A stretch of DNA of 39,684 nucleotides from Viridibacterium sediminicola (GTDB lineage: Bacteria > Pseudomonadota > Gammaproteobacteria > Burkholderiales > Rhodocyclaceae). How positions within the stretch are numbered: position 1 is the stretch's first letter; each line of letters begins with the position of its first letter. Below, piece by piece: positions 7,683 through 17,014 of this stretch. Position numbers and translations under genes: made by a program. Under the pieces are notes generated by a model. It saw nothing but the letters and a program-made list of their open reading frames with translations. It made no database searches and had not been told where the DNA came from. The DNA lies in assembly GCF_039631295.1 (NCBI RefSeq), contig NZ_JBDIVE010000018.1:1-39684 (forward strand), read 5' to 3'.

Positions 7683-8528
7683 TCAGCCAGCCAGACCGGT
7701 CTCGGCAAAGCCGTGGGCCTTGACGGCGGCATCGATGGCCTTGAGGGTCACCAGCAGCTCGCGCATCTTCGGCAGCGGCCAGGCGTTCGGGCCATCACAC
7801 AATGCAACAGCGGGATTCGGATGAGTCTCCATGAACACTCCCGCCACACCGGCGGCAACAGCTGCGCGTGCCAAAACAGGAACGAACTCACGCAATCCAC
7901 CGCTTGTCTCACCCTGCCCGCCCGGTAACTGCACGGAGTGGGTAGCATCGAAGACCACCGGACAGCCCGTCTCGCGCATGATGGCGAGGCTGCGCATGTC
8001 CGACACCAGGTTGTTGTAGCCGAAAGACACGCCGCGTTCGCAGACCATGATGGTGTCAGCGCCGCCATTGGCTTCCTTGGCCTTGAGCACCACCTGCTTC
8101 ATGTCGCCCGGTGCCAGGAACTGGCCCTTCTTGATATTCACCGGCTTGCCGCAAGACGCCGCGGCATGAATGAAATCGGTCTGACGACACAGAAAAGCCG
8201 GCGTCTGAATCACATCAACAACTGAGGCTGCGTCAGCAATGTCTTCTTCGCTGTGCACGTCGGTGAGTACCGGCACGCCGATCTTCTCACGCACTTCTTG
8301 CAAGATTGCCAAACCGTTATCGCGCCCTGGACCGCGATAGCTCTTAACCGAGCTGCGATTGGCCTTGTCAAACGAGGATTTATAAATAAAAGGGATGCCC
8401 AGTGCAGCGGTCATCTCCTTGAGCTCCTGCGAAGTTTCCAGCGCCATCTCGCGCGACTCGATCACGCAGGGGCCGGCGATCAGGAAAAACGGCTGGTCGA
8501 GGCCGACATCGAATCCACATAGTTTCAT
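7683..8528 (-). CDS. kdsA: 3-deoxy-8-phosphooctulonate (KDO-8-P) synthase
   Basis: KdsA condenses PEP with arabinose 5-phosphate to KDO-8-phosphate, the precursor of the inner-core sugar of lipopolysaccharide. The 281 residues show IAGPCVIES near the N-terminus, the signature KSSFDKANRSS, LTDVHSEEDI, NIKKGQFLAPGDM, and a C-terminal METHPNPAVALCDGPNAW. The Cys of GPCVIES stands where the E. coli enzyme has Asn (GMNVLES), a difference associated with the metal-dependent class, so this enzyme probably needs a divalent metal. AAGGAA precedes the ATG by seven bases. The gene lies 11 bases downstream of pyrG in the conserved pyrG-kdsA-eno order. Confidence 0.97.
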   Translation of the reverse strand: MKLCGFDVGLDQPFFLIAGPCVIESREMALETSQELKEMTAALGIPFIYKSSFDKANRSSVKSYRGPGRDNGLAILQEVREKIGVPVLTDVHSEEDIADAASVVDVIQTPAFLCRQTDFIHAAASCGKPVNIKKGQFLAPGDMKQVVLKAKEANGGADTIMVCERGVSFGYNNLVSDMRSLAIMRETGCPVVFDATHSVQLPGGQGETSGGLREFVPVLARAAVAAGVAGVFMETHPNPAVALCDGPNAWPLPKMRELLVTLKAIDAAVKAHGFAETGLAG

Positions 8529-8539
8529 GCGAGCTTTCC

Positions 8540-10186
8540 TTATTTCTGGAGCAGCTGGCGCTGTGCCAGTGCGGCCTTGACGTAGGCGATGAACAGCGGA
8601 TGGCCTTGGCGCGGATTGGAGGTGAACTCCGGGTGGAACTGCACGCCCACGAACCAGGGGTGGGCGTTCGGCCCTTCCTGCGGCAATTCCATCATCTCGG
8701 GCAGGTTCTCGGTCGGCGTGCGGGCCGAGATGATCAAGCCTGCTTCTTCAAGACGCGGCACATAGACGTTGTTCACCTCGTAGCGGTGACGATGGCGCTC
8801 GCTGACGCGTGCGCCGTAGATGCTCGCCGCCAGGGTGCCCGGCTTGATCGGACAGGTTTGTGCGCCCAGGCGCATGGTGCCGCCGAGATTGGAGTCCTCA
8901 GAACGCTTTTCGACGCGGCCTTCGCGGTCCAGCCATTCGGTGATCAGCGCCACCACGGGATGCGGCGAATCCGGCTCGAACTCGGTGCTGTTGGCGCCTT
9001 CGAGGCCGGCGACGTGACGCGCGAACTCGATGGTCGCCAGCTGCATGCCCAGACAGATGCCCAGATACGGCACCTTGTTCTCGCGTGCATAGCGGATCGC
9101 CGCGATCTTGCCCTCGGTGCCGCGCTTGCCGAAGCCGCCCGGCACGAGGATCGCATCCATGTTCTTGAGCGCTGCACAGCCGCTCTTTTCGATGTCTTCC
9201 GAATCGAGGTAGTGGATCTTCACCTCGCTCTGCGTGTGCAGGCCGGCGTGCTTGATCGCCTCGATCAGCGACTTGTAGGACTCGGTGAGGTCGACGTACT
9301 TGCCGACGAAGGCGATGTCGAGCTGGTGCTGCGGGTTTTCGAGGGCGAACACCAGCTTGTCCCAGATCTCCAGATCAGCGGCCTTGGCGAGGATCGCCAG
9401 CTTGTGACAGACGATCTCGTCGAGCATCTGCTCGTGCAGCATGGCCGGGATCTTGTAGATGGTGTCAGCGTCCTGCACCTCGATCACCGCTTCGGGCATC
9501 ACATTGCAGAACAGCGCGATCTTGCGGCGCTCTTCGACCGGAATCGGGCGGTCGCAACGGCACAGCAGCACATCGGGCTGGATGCCGATCTCGCGCAGAT
9601 CCTTGACCGAGTGCTGGGTCGGCTTGGTCTTCAGCTCGCCGGCGGTCGCGATGTAGGGCAACAGGGTGAGGTGGATGTAACAGGTGTTGTTGATGCCTTC
9701 TTCGATGCGCATCTGGCGGATCGCTTCGAGGAAGGGCAGCGACTCGATGTCGCCGACCGTACCGCCGACTTCGACAATCGCCACGTCGGCGCCTTCGCCA
9801 CCGCGCTTGATCGAAGCCTTGATCTCGTCAGTGATGTGCGGGATCACCTGCACGGTCTTGCCGAGGTATTCGCCACGGCGTTCCTTGCGGATCACCGTGT
9901 CGTAGATCTGGCCGGTCGTGAAGTTATTGCGCTTGGACATCTTGGCGCTGGTAAAGCGCTCATAGTGGCCCAGGTCGAGGTCGGTCTCGGCGCCGTCATC
10001 GGTCACGAAGACTTCGCCGTGCTGGAACGGACTCATCGTGCCAGGGTCGACGTTGATGTAGGGGTCAAGCTTGAGATGGGTGACGCGGATACCACGGGAT
10101 TCCAGAATGGCCCCGAGTGAAGCAGCTGCGATGCCCTTGCCTAGTGAGGACACCACGCCGCCGGTGACAAAGACATACTTGGTCAT
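8540..10186 (-). CDS. pyrG: CTP synthase
   Basis: CTP synthase aminates UTP to CTP using glutamine and ATP. The 548-residue protein has the N-terminal synthetase domain (MTKYVFVTGGVVSSLGKGI with its P-loop, DPYINVDPGTMSPFQHGEVF) and the LRCDRPIP-type region (LLCRCDRPIPVEERRKIALF). A C-terminal class I glutamine amidotransferase domain has the nucleophile in LGICLGMQ and the HPEFTS motif. The CTP feeds CMP-KDO and CMP-nonulosonate formation as well as nucleic acids. It is the first gene of the minus-strand operon and is transcribed divergently from the exporter genes. No strong ribosome site is visible before the ATG. Confidence 0.98.
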   Translation of the reverse strand: MTKYVFVTGGVVSSLGKGIAAASLGAILESRGIRVTHLKLDPYINVDPGTMSPFQHGEVFVTDDGAETDLDLGHYERFTSAKMSKRNNFTTGQIYDTVIRKERRGEYLGKTVQVIPHITDEIKASIKRGGEGADVAIVEVGGTVGDIESLPFLEAIRQMRIEEGINNTCYIHLTLLPYIATAGELKTKPTQHSVKDLREIGIQPDVLLCRCDRPIPVEERRKIALFCNVMPEAVIEVQDADTIYKIPAMLHEQMLDEIVCHKLAILAKAADLEIWDKLVFALENPQHQLDIAFVGKYVDLTESYKSLIEAIKHAGLHTQSEVKIHYLDSEDIEKSGCAALKNMDAILVPGGFGKRGTEGKIAAIRYARENKVPYLGICLGMQLATIEFARHVAGLEGANSTEFEPDSPHPVVALITEWLDREGRVEKRSEDSNLGGTMRLGAQTCPIKPGTLAASIYGARVSERHRHRYEVNNVYVPRLEEAGLIISARTPTENLPEMMELPQEGPNAHPWFVGVQFHPEFTSNPRQGHPLFIAYVKAALAQRQLLQK

Positions 10187-10351
10187 TGGATTACGGCTGC
10201 GGGAAATTCGAATGATAACGCAGGTCGTGCCCCGCGCTCAAATCCGGACACATCCGGACCCCGCCGCAAAGCCTGCGCAGAGCAGACGATTTTCTCGTCC
10301 GCAATGCACACAATGCCGATGGAACAACGGCATACTTCGCGACCATTGCAT

Positions 10352-11833
10352 ATGAAACCCTGGCTCATGGCCCAGACCTTCAATACGCTATCTGCCTCCA
10401 CCCTCGCCTGGGCTCTGCTGCTGGCGGGCTGCAGCAGTGTCGGGCCGGACTACCGCGCGCCGGATCAGGCGCTTGCCGCCCACTGGCGCAATGCTGGTGA
10501 AGCCGGCCGCCCGGCGGCGCCGGCCGCGCTGGGCCGCTGGTGGCAGCAGTTTGGCGATGCCCGCCTGAACACCCTGATCGATACCGCGCTGGCCGACAAC
10601 CCCGGCCTGCTCAGCGCCCAGGCCCGCCTGCGCCAAGCCCGCGCGCGACGCGGCCTGCAGGCGGTGCAAGATCTGCCGCAGCTCGACGGCGGACTCAGCG
10701 CGGCGCGCCAGGGCAGCCATGGCGAACTCTCCAGCGGCAGCACGCATAGTTTTAACGCCAGCCTCGACGCCAGCTGGGAGATTGATCTGTTCGGCGGCCA
10801 GCGCCGTGCGCTGGAAGCGGCGGAAGCCAACCTGGCCGCCAGCCAGGCCGATCTGGACGCCACGCGGGTCAGCCTGGTCGCCGAGATCGCCAGCAACTAC
10901 TTCAGTCTGCGCAGCAACCAAACCCGTCTGGCGGTCGCCCGCGCCAGCCTGGAAAGCCGCGAAAAGACCCTGCAGCTGACCCGCTGGCGGCACGAAGCAC
11001 GCCTGGTCACACCGCTGGAAGTCAATCAGGCGCAGAGCAGTCTTGAACAAGTCCGCGCCAGCATCCCGCTGCTGCAGCAAAACATCGAAGCGCTGCGCCT
11101 GGCGCTGGCCGTCTTGCTCGGCCGTGACGTGCAAGCGCTCGATGCCCTGCTGCCCGAAACGCCTGCCGCCCTGCCGGACACGCCTGCCGCCCTGCCGGAC
11201 ACGCCGGCTCAGCTGGCAGCCGGCATTCCCGCCGATACCTTGCGCCAGCGCCCCGATGTGCGCGCCGCCGAACGGCGCCTCGCCGCGCAGACGGCGCAGA
11301 TCGGCGTGGCCGAAGCGGCGCGCTATCCGGCCTTCAAACTGTCTGGCCAGATCGGCATCGAGGCGCTGACGCCGGCCGGCCTGCTGCGCGCCGACACGCT
11401 CAGCAACAGCGTGCTCGGCAGCCTCGGCGCGCCGCTGCTGGACGCCGGCCGCCTCCGCCGCACGGTGGACATCCAGACGGCGCTGCGTGATGAAGCCCTG
11501 CAAACCTACCGCAGCAGCGTGCTGCAAGCCCTCGCCGATGTCGAGAAAGCGCTCAGCGCCTGGCGTCTGGGCCAGCAACGCCTGCGCTATCTGCAGGGCG
11601 CCGCCGGCAGTGCTGGCGAAGCGGCACGGCTGGCGCTGATCCGCTACCAGGCCGGCAGCATCGATCTGCTGAGCGTGCTCGACACCCAGCGCACCCAGCT
11701 GAGCCAGGACGATGCGCTGGCCAGCGCGCGCGGCGAGCAGCTGCTCAACGTCGTACAACTCTACAAAGCGCTCGGCGGCGGCTGGCAAAGCGAGCCCGGC
11801 ACGCCCCCGACACCTGCAACAGCCCAGCCATGA
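10352..11833 (+). CDS. NodT/TolC-type outer-membrane efflux lipoprotein
   Basis: This is an outer-membrane channel of a tripartite exporter. Starting from MKPWLMAQ there are 493 residues, with a signal peptide ending in LLLAGC followed by SSVGPDYRAP, the classic NodT/OprM lipoprotein start. Two OEP repeats follow (LNTLIDTALADNPGLLSAQARLRQA and the second near RQRPDVRAAERRLAAQTAQIG), with ASWEIDLFGGQRRALEAAEA in the first. A tandem PAALPDT repeat (21 bp twice, 11161-11202) lies in the linker between the two halves. An ATG at 10304 would add 16 residues of poor signal-peptide character. Neither start has a clear ribosome site. The stop overlaps the next gene (ATGA). Confidence 0.92.
   Translation: MKPWLMAQTFNTLSASTLAWALLLAGCSSVGPDYRAPDQALAAHWRNAGEAGRPAAPAALGRWWQQFGDARLNTLIDTALADNPGLLSAQARLRQARARRGLQAVQDLPQLDGGLSAARQGSHGELSSGSTHSFNASLDASWEIDLFGGQRRALEAAEANLAASQADLDATRVSLVAEIASNYFSLRSNQTRLAVARASLESREKTLQLTRWRHEARLVTPLEVNQAQSSLEQVRASIPLLQQNIEALRLALAVLLGRDVQALDALLPETPAALPDTPAALPDTPAQLAAGIPADTLRQRPDVRAAERRLAAQTAQIGVAEAARYPAFKLSGQIGIEALTPAGLLRADTLSNSVLGSLGAPLLDAGRLRRTVDIQTALRDEALQTYRSSVLQALADVEKALSAWRLGQQRLRYLQGAAGSAGEAARLALIRYQAGSIDLLSVLDTQRTQLSQDDALASARGEQLLNVVQLYKALGGGWQSEPGTPPTPATAQP
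11161..11202 (+). repeat. Tandem 21-bp repeat in the NodT linker
   Basis: Two perfect copies of a 21-bp unit encode PAALPDT twice, followed by a partial third. It lies in the proline-rich link between the two OEP repeats, so the copy number can probably vary without harm. Confidence 0.85.
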
Positions 11834-13128
11834 GCGAAACCATGCGCAACAAGAACCCGGACATCCACAGCATCCTCCACAGCACGCCGCCCCGCCGCCG
11901 CTGGCGCCGCCCTGCGCTGATCGCCGTGGTGCTGCTCGGCGCACTGGGAGCCTGGCTGCTGTGGCAGCGCCCGGCTGCGCCGCCTTCGCGCTATCGCAGC
12001 GCCGAGATCAGCCGCGGCGACCTGGCCTCGACCGTCACCGCCACCGGCACCTTGCAGGCGCGTACCAAGGTCGATGTCAGCTCCGAACTCTCGGGCACCG
12101 TGGCGCAAGTGCTGGTCGACTTCAACAGCCGCGTCAAACAGGGACAAGCGCTGGCCGTGCTGAACACCGTCAAGCTCGAAGGCCAGGCCGCGCAAACCCG
12201 CGCCAATATGCAATCGGCGCAGGCCAAGGTGGAACAGGCGCGGGCCGATGTCGAGGCCACCAGCGTCGCCCTCGCCCGCCTCGAAAAGCTGGCCCAGCTC
12301 TCGGGCGGCCAGCTGCCTGCCGGCAGCGAGCTGGACGATGCACGCATCAAGCTGCGCAACCTGCAGGCCGCCCTGGCCGCGGCCGAAGCCACCGTGGCGC
12401 AGTTGCGCGCGGCCCTGGCGGTCAATGAATCGGATCTGACCAAGGCCACCCTGCGCTCGCCGATCGATGGCACGGTACTCATCCGCAGCGTGGACCCGGG
12501 GCAGACCGTGGCCGCCTCGCTGTCGGCGCCGGTGCTGTTCACCATTGCCCAGGATCTCGCGCAGATGGATCTCAACATCGCCGTCGCCGAGGCCGATGTC
12601 GGCCAGCTGCGCGAAGGCATGCAGGCAAGCTTCACCGTCGATGCCTGGCCGGGCAAGAAATTCAATGCCCGCGTGCGGCAGATCCGTTACGGCGCCAAAA
12701 CCGTCGACAACGTGGTCAGCTACGAAACCATCCTGCAGGTGAAGAACGACGATCTGAGCCTGCGCCCCGGCATGACCGCCACCGCCGAACTTCAGGTGGC
12801 TGAACGCAAGAACGTGCTGATGGTGCCGAATGCCGCGCTGCGCTTCACACCGCCGAGCGATCCGGCGCCGGCGGGCGGCGGCGGTGGCGTGCTCTCCAGC
12901 CTGTTCCCGGCACCGCCCAATCTGCGCGGCAATCGCCCGAAAGAAGTGACCCAGGTCGGCCGCAAGGCCAATGGCGCGCAAGGCCGCGTGTGGCTGCTCA
13001 AGAATGGCCGCCCGGAACCGCTGATCGTCACCCTCGGCCTCTCCGATGGGCGCAATACCGAAGTGAGCGGCGCTGGCGTGCACGAAGGCCTCAGCGTGAT
13101 CACCCGCGTCGAAGCACCCAAGCCATGA
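11830..13128 (+). CDS. macA: HlyD/MacA-type periplasmic adaptor protein
   Basis: This is the membrane-fusion protein linking the inner-membrane ABC pump to the outer-membrane channel. The 432 residues include an N-terminal basic stretch and one membrane helix (PALIAVVLLGALGAWLLW). The first half-lipoyl region is GTLQARTKVDVSSELSGTV, followed by a coiled-coil hairpin (about 120-205) and the second lipoyl half ATLRSPIDGTVLIRSVDPG. The beta-barrel follows, with LSLRPGMTATAELQV. A glycine- and proline-rich insert (PAPAGGGGGVLSS...) near residue 345 is less usual. It overlaps the NodT stop and the ATPase start by 4 bases each. The name macA is by architecture; the exported substrate is not known. 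Confidence 0.9.
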   Translation: MSETMRNKNPDIHSILHSTPPRRRWRRPALIAVVLLGALGAWLLWQRPAAPPSRYRSAEISRGDLASTVTATGTLQARTKVDVSSELSGTVAQVLVDFNSRVKQGQALAVLNTVKLEGQAAQTRANMQSAQAKVEQARADVEATSVALARLEKLAQLSGGQLPAGSELDDARIKLRNLQAALAAAEATVAQLRAALAVNESDLTKATLRSPIDGTVLIRSVDPGQTVAASLSAPVLFTIAQDLAQMDLNIAVAEADVGQLREGMQASFTVDAWPGKKFNARVRQIRYGAKTVDNVVSYETILQVKNDDLSLRPGMTATAELQVAERKNVLMVPNAALRFTPPSDPAPAGGGGGVLSSLFPAPPNLRGNRPKEVTQVGRKANGAQGRVWLLKNGRPEPLIVTLGLSDGRNTEVSGAGVHEGLSVITRVEAPKP

Positions 13129-13826
13129 GCCTGCTGCAGTTCATCGAGGTCACCAAGACCTACGGCCAGGGCAGCGCTGCCGTGCAGGCCTTGCGCGGCG
13201 TCAGCCTGAGCATCGCGGCGGGCGAATTCGTCGCCGTGATGGGCCCCAGCGGCTCGGGAAAATCGACGGCGATGAACATCCTCGGCTGCCTCGATTCGCC
13301 CAGCAGCGGCCGCTATGTCTTTCAGGACGCGGAAGTGCAAAGCCTCAGCCGTGACCAGCGCGCGCTGCTGCGCCGGCATTATCTGGGCTTCGTTTTCCAG
13401 GGCTTCAACCTGCTCTCGCGCACCAGTGCGCTGGAGAATGTCGAACTGCCCCTGCTCTACCGTGGCGTCAGCCCGGCCGAGCGCCGCCGCAAGGCGCATG
13501 CCGCGCTCGAATCGGTCGGCCTCGCCGACTGGGCCCGGCACAGCCCGGCCGAGCTATCCGGCGGACAGCAGCAGCGCGTGGCCATCGCCCGCGCCATCGC
13601 CACCGAGCCCGCCGTGCTGCTCGCCGACGAGCCGACCGGCAATCTCGATTCCGCACGCAGCGCAGAGATCATGGCGCTGCTCGACGCGCTCAATCGCGAG
13701 CGCGGCATCACCATCCTGATGGTCACCCACGAGCCGGACATGGCCGCCTACGCGCGGCGTGTGGTGCGCTTTGTCGATGGGCATGTCGCGTCGGATGTGC
13801 CAACTGAAGCGGGAGCACAAACTTGA
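13125..13826 (+). CDS. MacB/LolD-type ABC transporter ATP-binding protein
   Basis: This 233-residue ATPase has Walker A GPSGSGKST, a Q-loop in GFVFQGFNLLSRTSALENVELP, the ABC signature LSGGQQQRVAIARA, Walker B VLLADEPTGNLD and the H-loop VTHEPDMA. The FQGFNLL and ENVELPLLYRG wording is typical of MacB and LolD relatives. In MacB the ATPase and permease form one chain; here they are separate genes, as in many YknYZ-type systems. The ATG overlaps the adaptor stop by 4 bases. The permease gene starts 214 bases later, the gap being filled by repeat copy C. Confidence 0.94.
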   Translation: MSLLQFIEVTKTYGQGSAAVQALRGVSLSIAAGEFVAVMGPSGSGKSTAMNILGCLDSPSSGRYVFQDAEVQSLSRDQRALLRRHYLGFVFQGFNLLSRTSALENVELPLLYRGVSPAERRRKAHAALESVGLADWARHSPAELSGGQQQRVAIARAIATEPAVLLADEPTGNLDSARSAEIMALLDALNRERGITILMVTHEPDMAAYARRVVRFVDGHVASDVPTEAGAQT

Positions 13827-13837
13827 GCGCCTGTACA

Positions 13838-13995
13838 TTTGACGCCGAGGGCGCGGAGAAAAGTCAAGGCTCGCGAAGGAAACACAGATCTTTCAGGTCC
13901 GGAACAGCGCACATCGCATGCTTTATGGATAGCGCTCTTCACAAGCAAAGCATTCCTTCGCTGTTCTCTGCGCCCTTCGCGCCCTTCGCGTCAAA
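13838..13995. repeat. Dispersed inverted-repeat element, copy C
   Basis: This 158-bp element has ends related to copies A and B. The left end TTTGACGCCGAGGGCGCGGA matches the reverse complement of the right end (TTTGACGCGAAGGGCGCGAA) at 17 of 20 positions. Internal sequence differs from A and B except for shared GCGAAGG and CTCTGCGCCC motifs. It fills most of the gap between the ABC ATPase and its permease. Short frames across it encode only repetitive residues, so I treat it as non-coding. Confidence 0.75.
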
Positions 13996-14040
13996 AAGCC
14001 GCCATTCAAAACGCTGCAATATCACGTCGCCACAACACCC

Positions 14041-15258
<1,218 letters not shown>

Positions 15259-15273
15259 GCGCAGGCTGCCGGC

Positions 15274-16014
15274 TCAGCTCAAATACGCCTGTAGCCGGCT
15301 CTCGATGATGCGCGGATTCTCGCCGTGAGCGATGGCGATGACGCCGTCGAGCGCCATTTCACGCGCCGCGACCAGGCGGGCGATATTCGCCTGCAGCTTC
15401 TTGGCCATCGGCAGGAACACCAGATTGGCCAAGCCGACGCCATAGATCGTGGCGACAAAGGCCACCGCGATGCCGGCGCCCAGCTTGCCGGGGTCGGAGA
15501 GGTTTTCCATCACGTGGATGAGGCCCATCACCGCGCCGAGAATGCCGATGGTGGGCGAATAGCCGCCAGCGGCTTCCCAGATCTTGGCGGCTTGCTTCTG
15601 CTGCGCCTCCCAGGTGCCGATGTCGATTTCCATGACTTCGCGGATGTGCTGCGGCTCAACGCCGTCGACCAGCAGCTGACCGGCCTTGCGCATGAAGGGA
15701 TCGGGCAGGTTCTGGATCTTGTCTTCGAGCGAGAGCAGGCCCTCGCGGCGCGCAATCGCGGCCCAGGCGACAATCTGTTCGATCTGCTCGCGCATCGGTG
15801 AAGCTGGCGGTTTGAGCACCCAGCCGGCCATGCGCAAACCGCGCAGAAAAACGTGCAAAGGGCTTTGCAGCATGACGGCGCCGACCGTGCCGCCGAGCAC
15901 AATCATCAGGGCCGTCGGCTGCACCAGCGATTGCAGGTGGCCACCTTCGAGCAGCTGGCCCGCGATGATCACGCTGATGCCAAGCAGCAGACCGGCGATG
16001 CTGATCAGATCCAT
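15274..16014 (-). CDS. motC: Flagellar motor stator protein, MotA/MotC family
   Basis: This inner-membrane stator subunit couples ion flow to flagellar rotation. The 246 residues begin MDLISIAGLLLGISVIIAGQ, with the LEGGHL and MIVLGGTVGAV motifs typical of MotC/PomA-type proteins. A cytoplasmic loop follows with the charged residues expected to contact FliG. The third and fourth helices include GGYSPTIGILGAVMGLIHVMENL and GIAVAFVATIYGVGLANLVFLPMAKKL. GGGGAG lies eight bases before the ATG, and it follows fliA by 27 bases. The partner motD/motB gene, usually adjacent, is not downstream: the convergent permease gene begins there. Confidence 0.9.
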   Translation of the reverse strand: MDLISIAGLLLGISVIIAGQLLEGGHLQSLVQPTALMIVLGGTVGAVMLQSPLHVFLRGLRMAGWVLKPPASPMREQIEQIVAWAAIARREGLLSLEDKIQNLPDPFMRKAGQLLVDGVEPQHIREVMEIDIGTWEAQQKQAAKIWEAAGGYSPTIGILGAVMGLIHVMENLSDPGKLGAGIAVAFVATIYGVGLANLVFLPMAKKLQANIARLVAAREMALDGVIAIAHGENPRIIESRLQAYLS

Positions 16015-16041
16015 CGCGACGCGCTCCCCGTGATCCGCGGC

Positions 16042-16800
16042 TTAGGCAGCGCTGGCGCGGCGGCTGGCGGATTTGGGCATCGAGGACTCGCGGCCGCTGG
16101 CGATGCGTGCACGCAGACGCGCAATGGCCTGGCTGTGCAGCTGACAGACGCGGGACTCGGAAACACCCAGCACTTCGCCGATTTCACGCAGGTTGAGGTC
16201 TTCTTCGTAGTAGAGGCCCATGACCATCTTTTCACGGTCGGGCAGGTCTTCGATGGCCTTGATCAGCACGTGGCGCATGCCCGCTTCTTCGAGCAGCTTG
16301 AGCGGATCGTTGTTTTCGCCAACGATGTGGCGTTCGAGGTAGTCGTCTTCCTCTTCGTCGCCGAAGTCTTCGAAGTACACCAGCTGATAGCCGCGCGCTT
16401 CCTGCAGCATCTTCTGATAGTCGGCCAGGGTCATGCCCAGGGACTCGGCCAGTTCGCGCTCGGTCGGCTGACGGCCGTGTTGCTGTTCAAGATTGTGGAT
16501 CGCCGTTTCAATACGTCGCATTTCGCGGCGCAGGCTGCGCGGCAGCCAATCGTTTTCGCGCAGGCCATCGAGCATGGCGCCACGGATGCGCTGCACGGCA
16601 TAGGTTTCGAACTGCGCGCCGAGGCCCTCTTCATAACGCCCCATGGCGTCGAGCAGGCCCAGCATGCCGTTCTGAATGATGTCTTCGACCTGCACACTGG
16701 CCGGCAGCTTGGCCATCAGGTGGTAGGCGATCCGTTTGACCAGCGGCGCGTAGCGCGCGACCAGCTGATCTTTATCCAGGGTTCCCGCTGCGTTATACAT
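16042..16800 (-). CDS. fliA: Flagellar RNA polymerase sigma factor FliA (sigma-28)
   Basis: FliA directs transcription of late flagellar and chemotaxis genes. In the 252-residue protein, region 2 is VEDIIQNGMLGLLDAMGRYE followed by QFETYAVQRIRGAMLDGLRE. Region 3 is in LPRSLRREMRRIE. Region 4 is the helix-turn-helix LREIGEVLGVSESRVCQLHS. It starts MYNAAGTLDKDQLVARYAPLVKRIAYHL, the normal family start, with AGAGAG about five bases upstream. The 214-base gap from flhF has no gene. Candidate FliA-type promoters in the window precede the sCache gene and the small chemoreceptor-tip gene. Confidence 0.97.
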   Translation of the reverse strand: MYNAAGTLDKDQLVARYAPLVKRIAYHLMAKLPASVQVEDIIQNGMLGLLDAMGRYEEGLGAQFETYAVQRIRGAMLDGLRENDWLPRSLRREMRRIETAIHNLEQQHGRQPTERELAESLGMTLADYQKMLQEARGYQLVYFEDFGDEEEDDYLERHIVGENNDPLKLLEEAGMRHVLIKAIEDLPDREKMVMGLYYEEDLNLREIGEVLGVSESRVCQLHSQAIARLRARIASGRESSMPKSASRRASAA

Positions 16801-17014
16801 CGTGCTCTCTCTTAAGAGTGGTCACACACCAGTTTGACTGCTGCATGGGAACATTTTGCTCTGCGGCTCGCTTGCGCGCCGCTCGAAAAAAGGGCCTTGT
16901 TCTTGCTCAATTCACGTGCTGAAAACCTCAGCGATACGCGGGACAGAACGAGAAAGGAGCACACACTCTGTTACGGCAACTGCCGCGCAGAACTTGAGCC
17001 CCCGTAACACCAAT
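16801..17014 (-). other. flhF-fliA intergenic gap without flhG
   Basis: In many polar flagellates flhG (fleN) lies between flhF and fliA. Here these 214 bases carry no open frame resembling a MinD-like ATPase and no recognisable remnant. There is a small GCGGC/GCCGC hairpin (16863-16882) whose A-rich flank faces the wrong way to be a terminator for flhF. I see no confident promoter. Confidence 0.6.

Noticed and set aside
16801..17014. A decayed flhG between flhF and fliA
   Set aside because: No MinD-like motif or frame could be read in either strand of the 214 bases.
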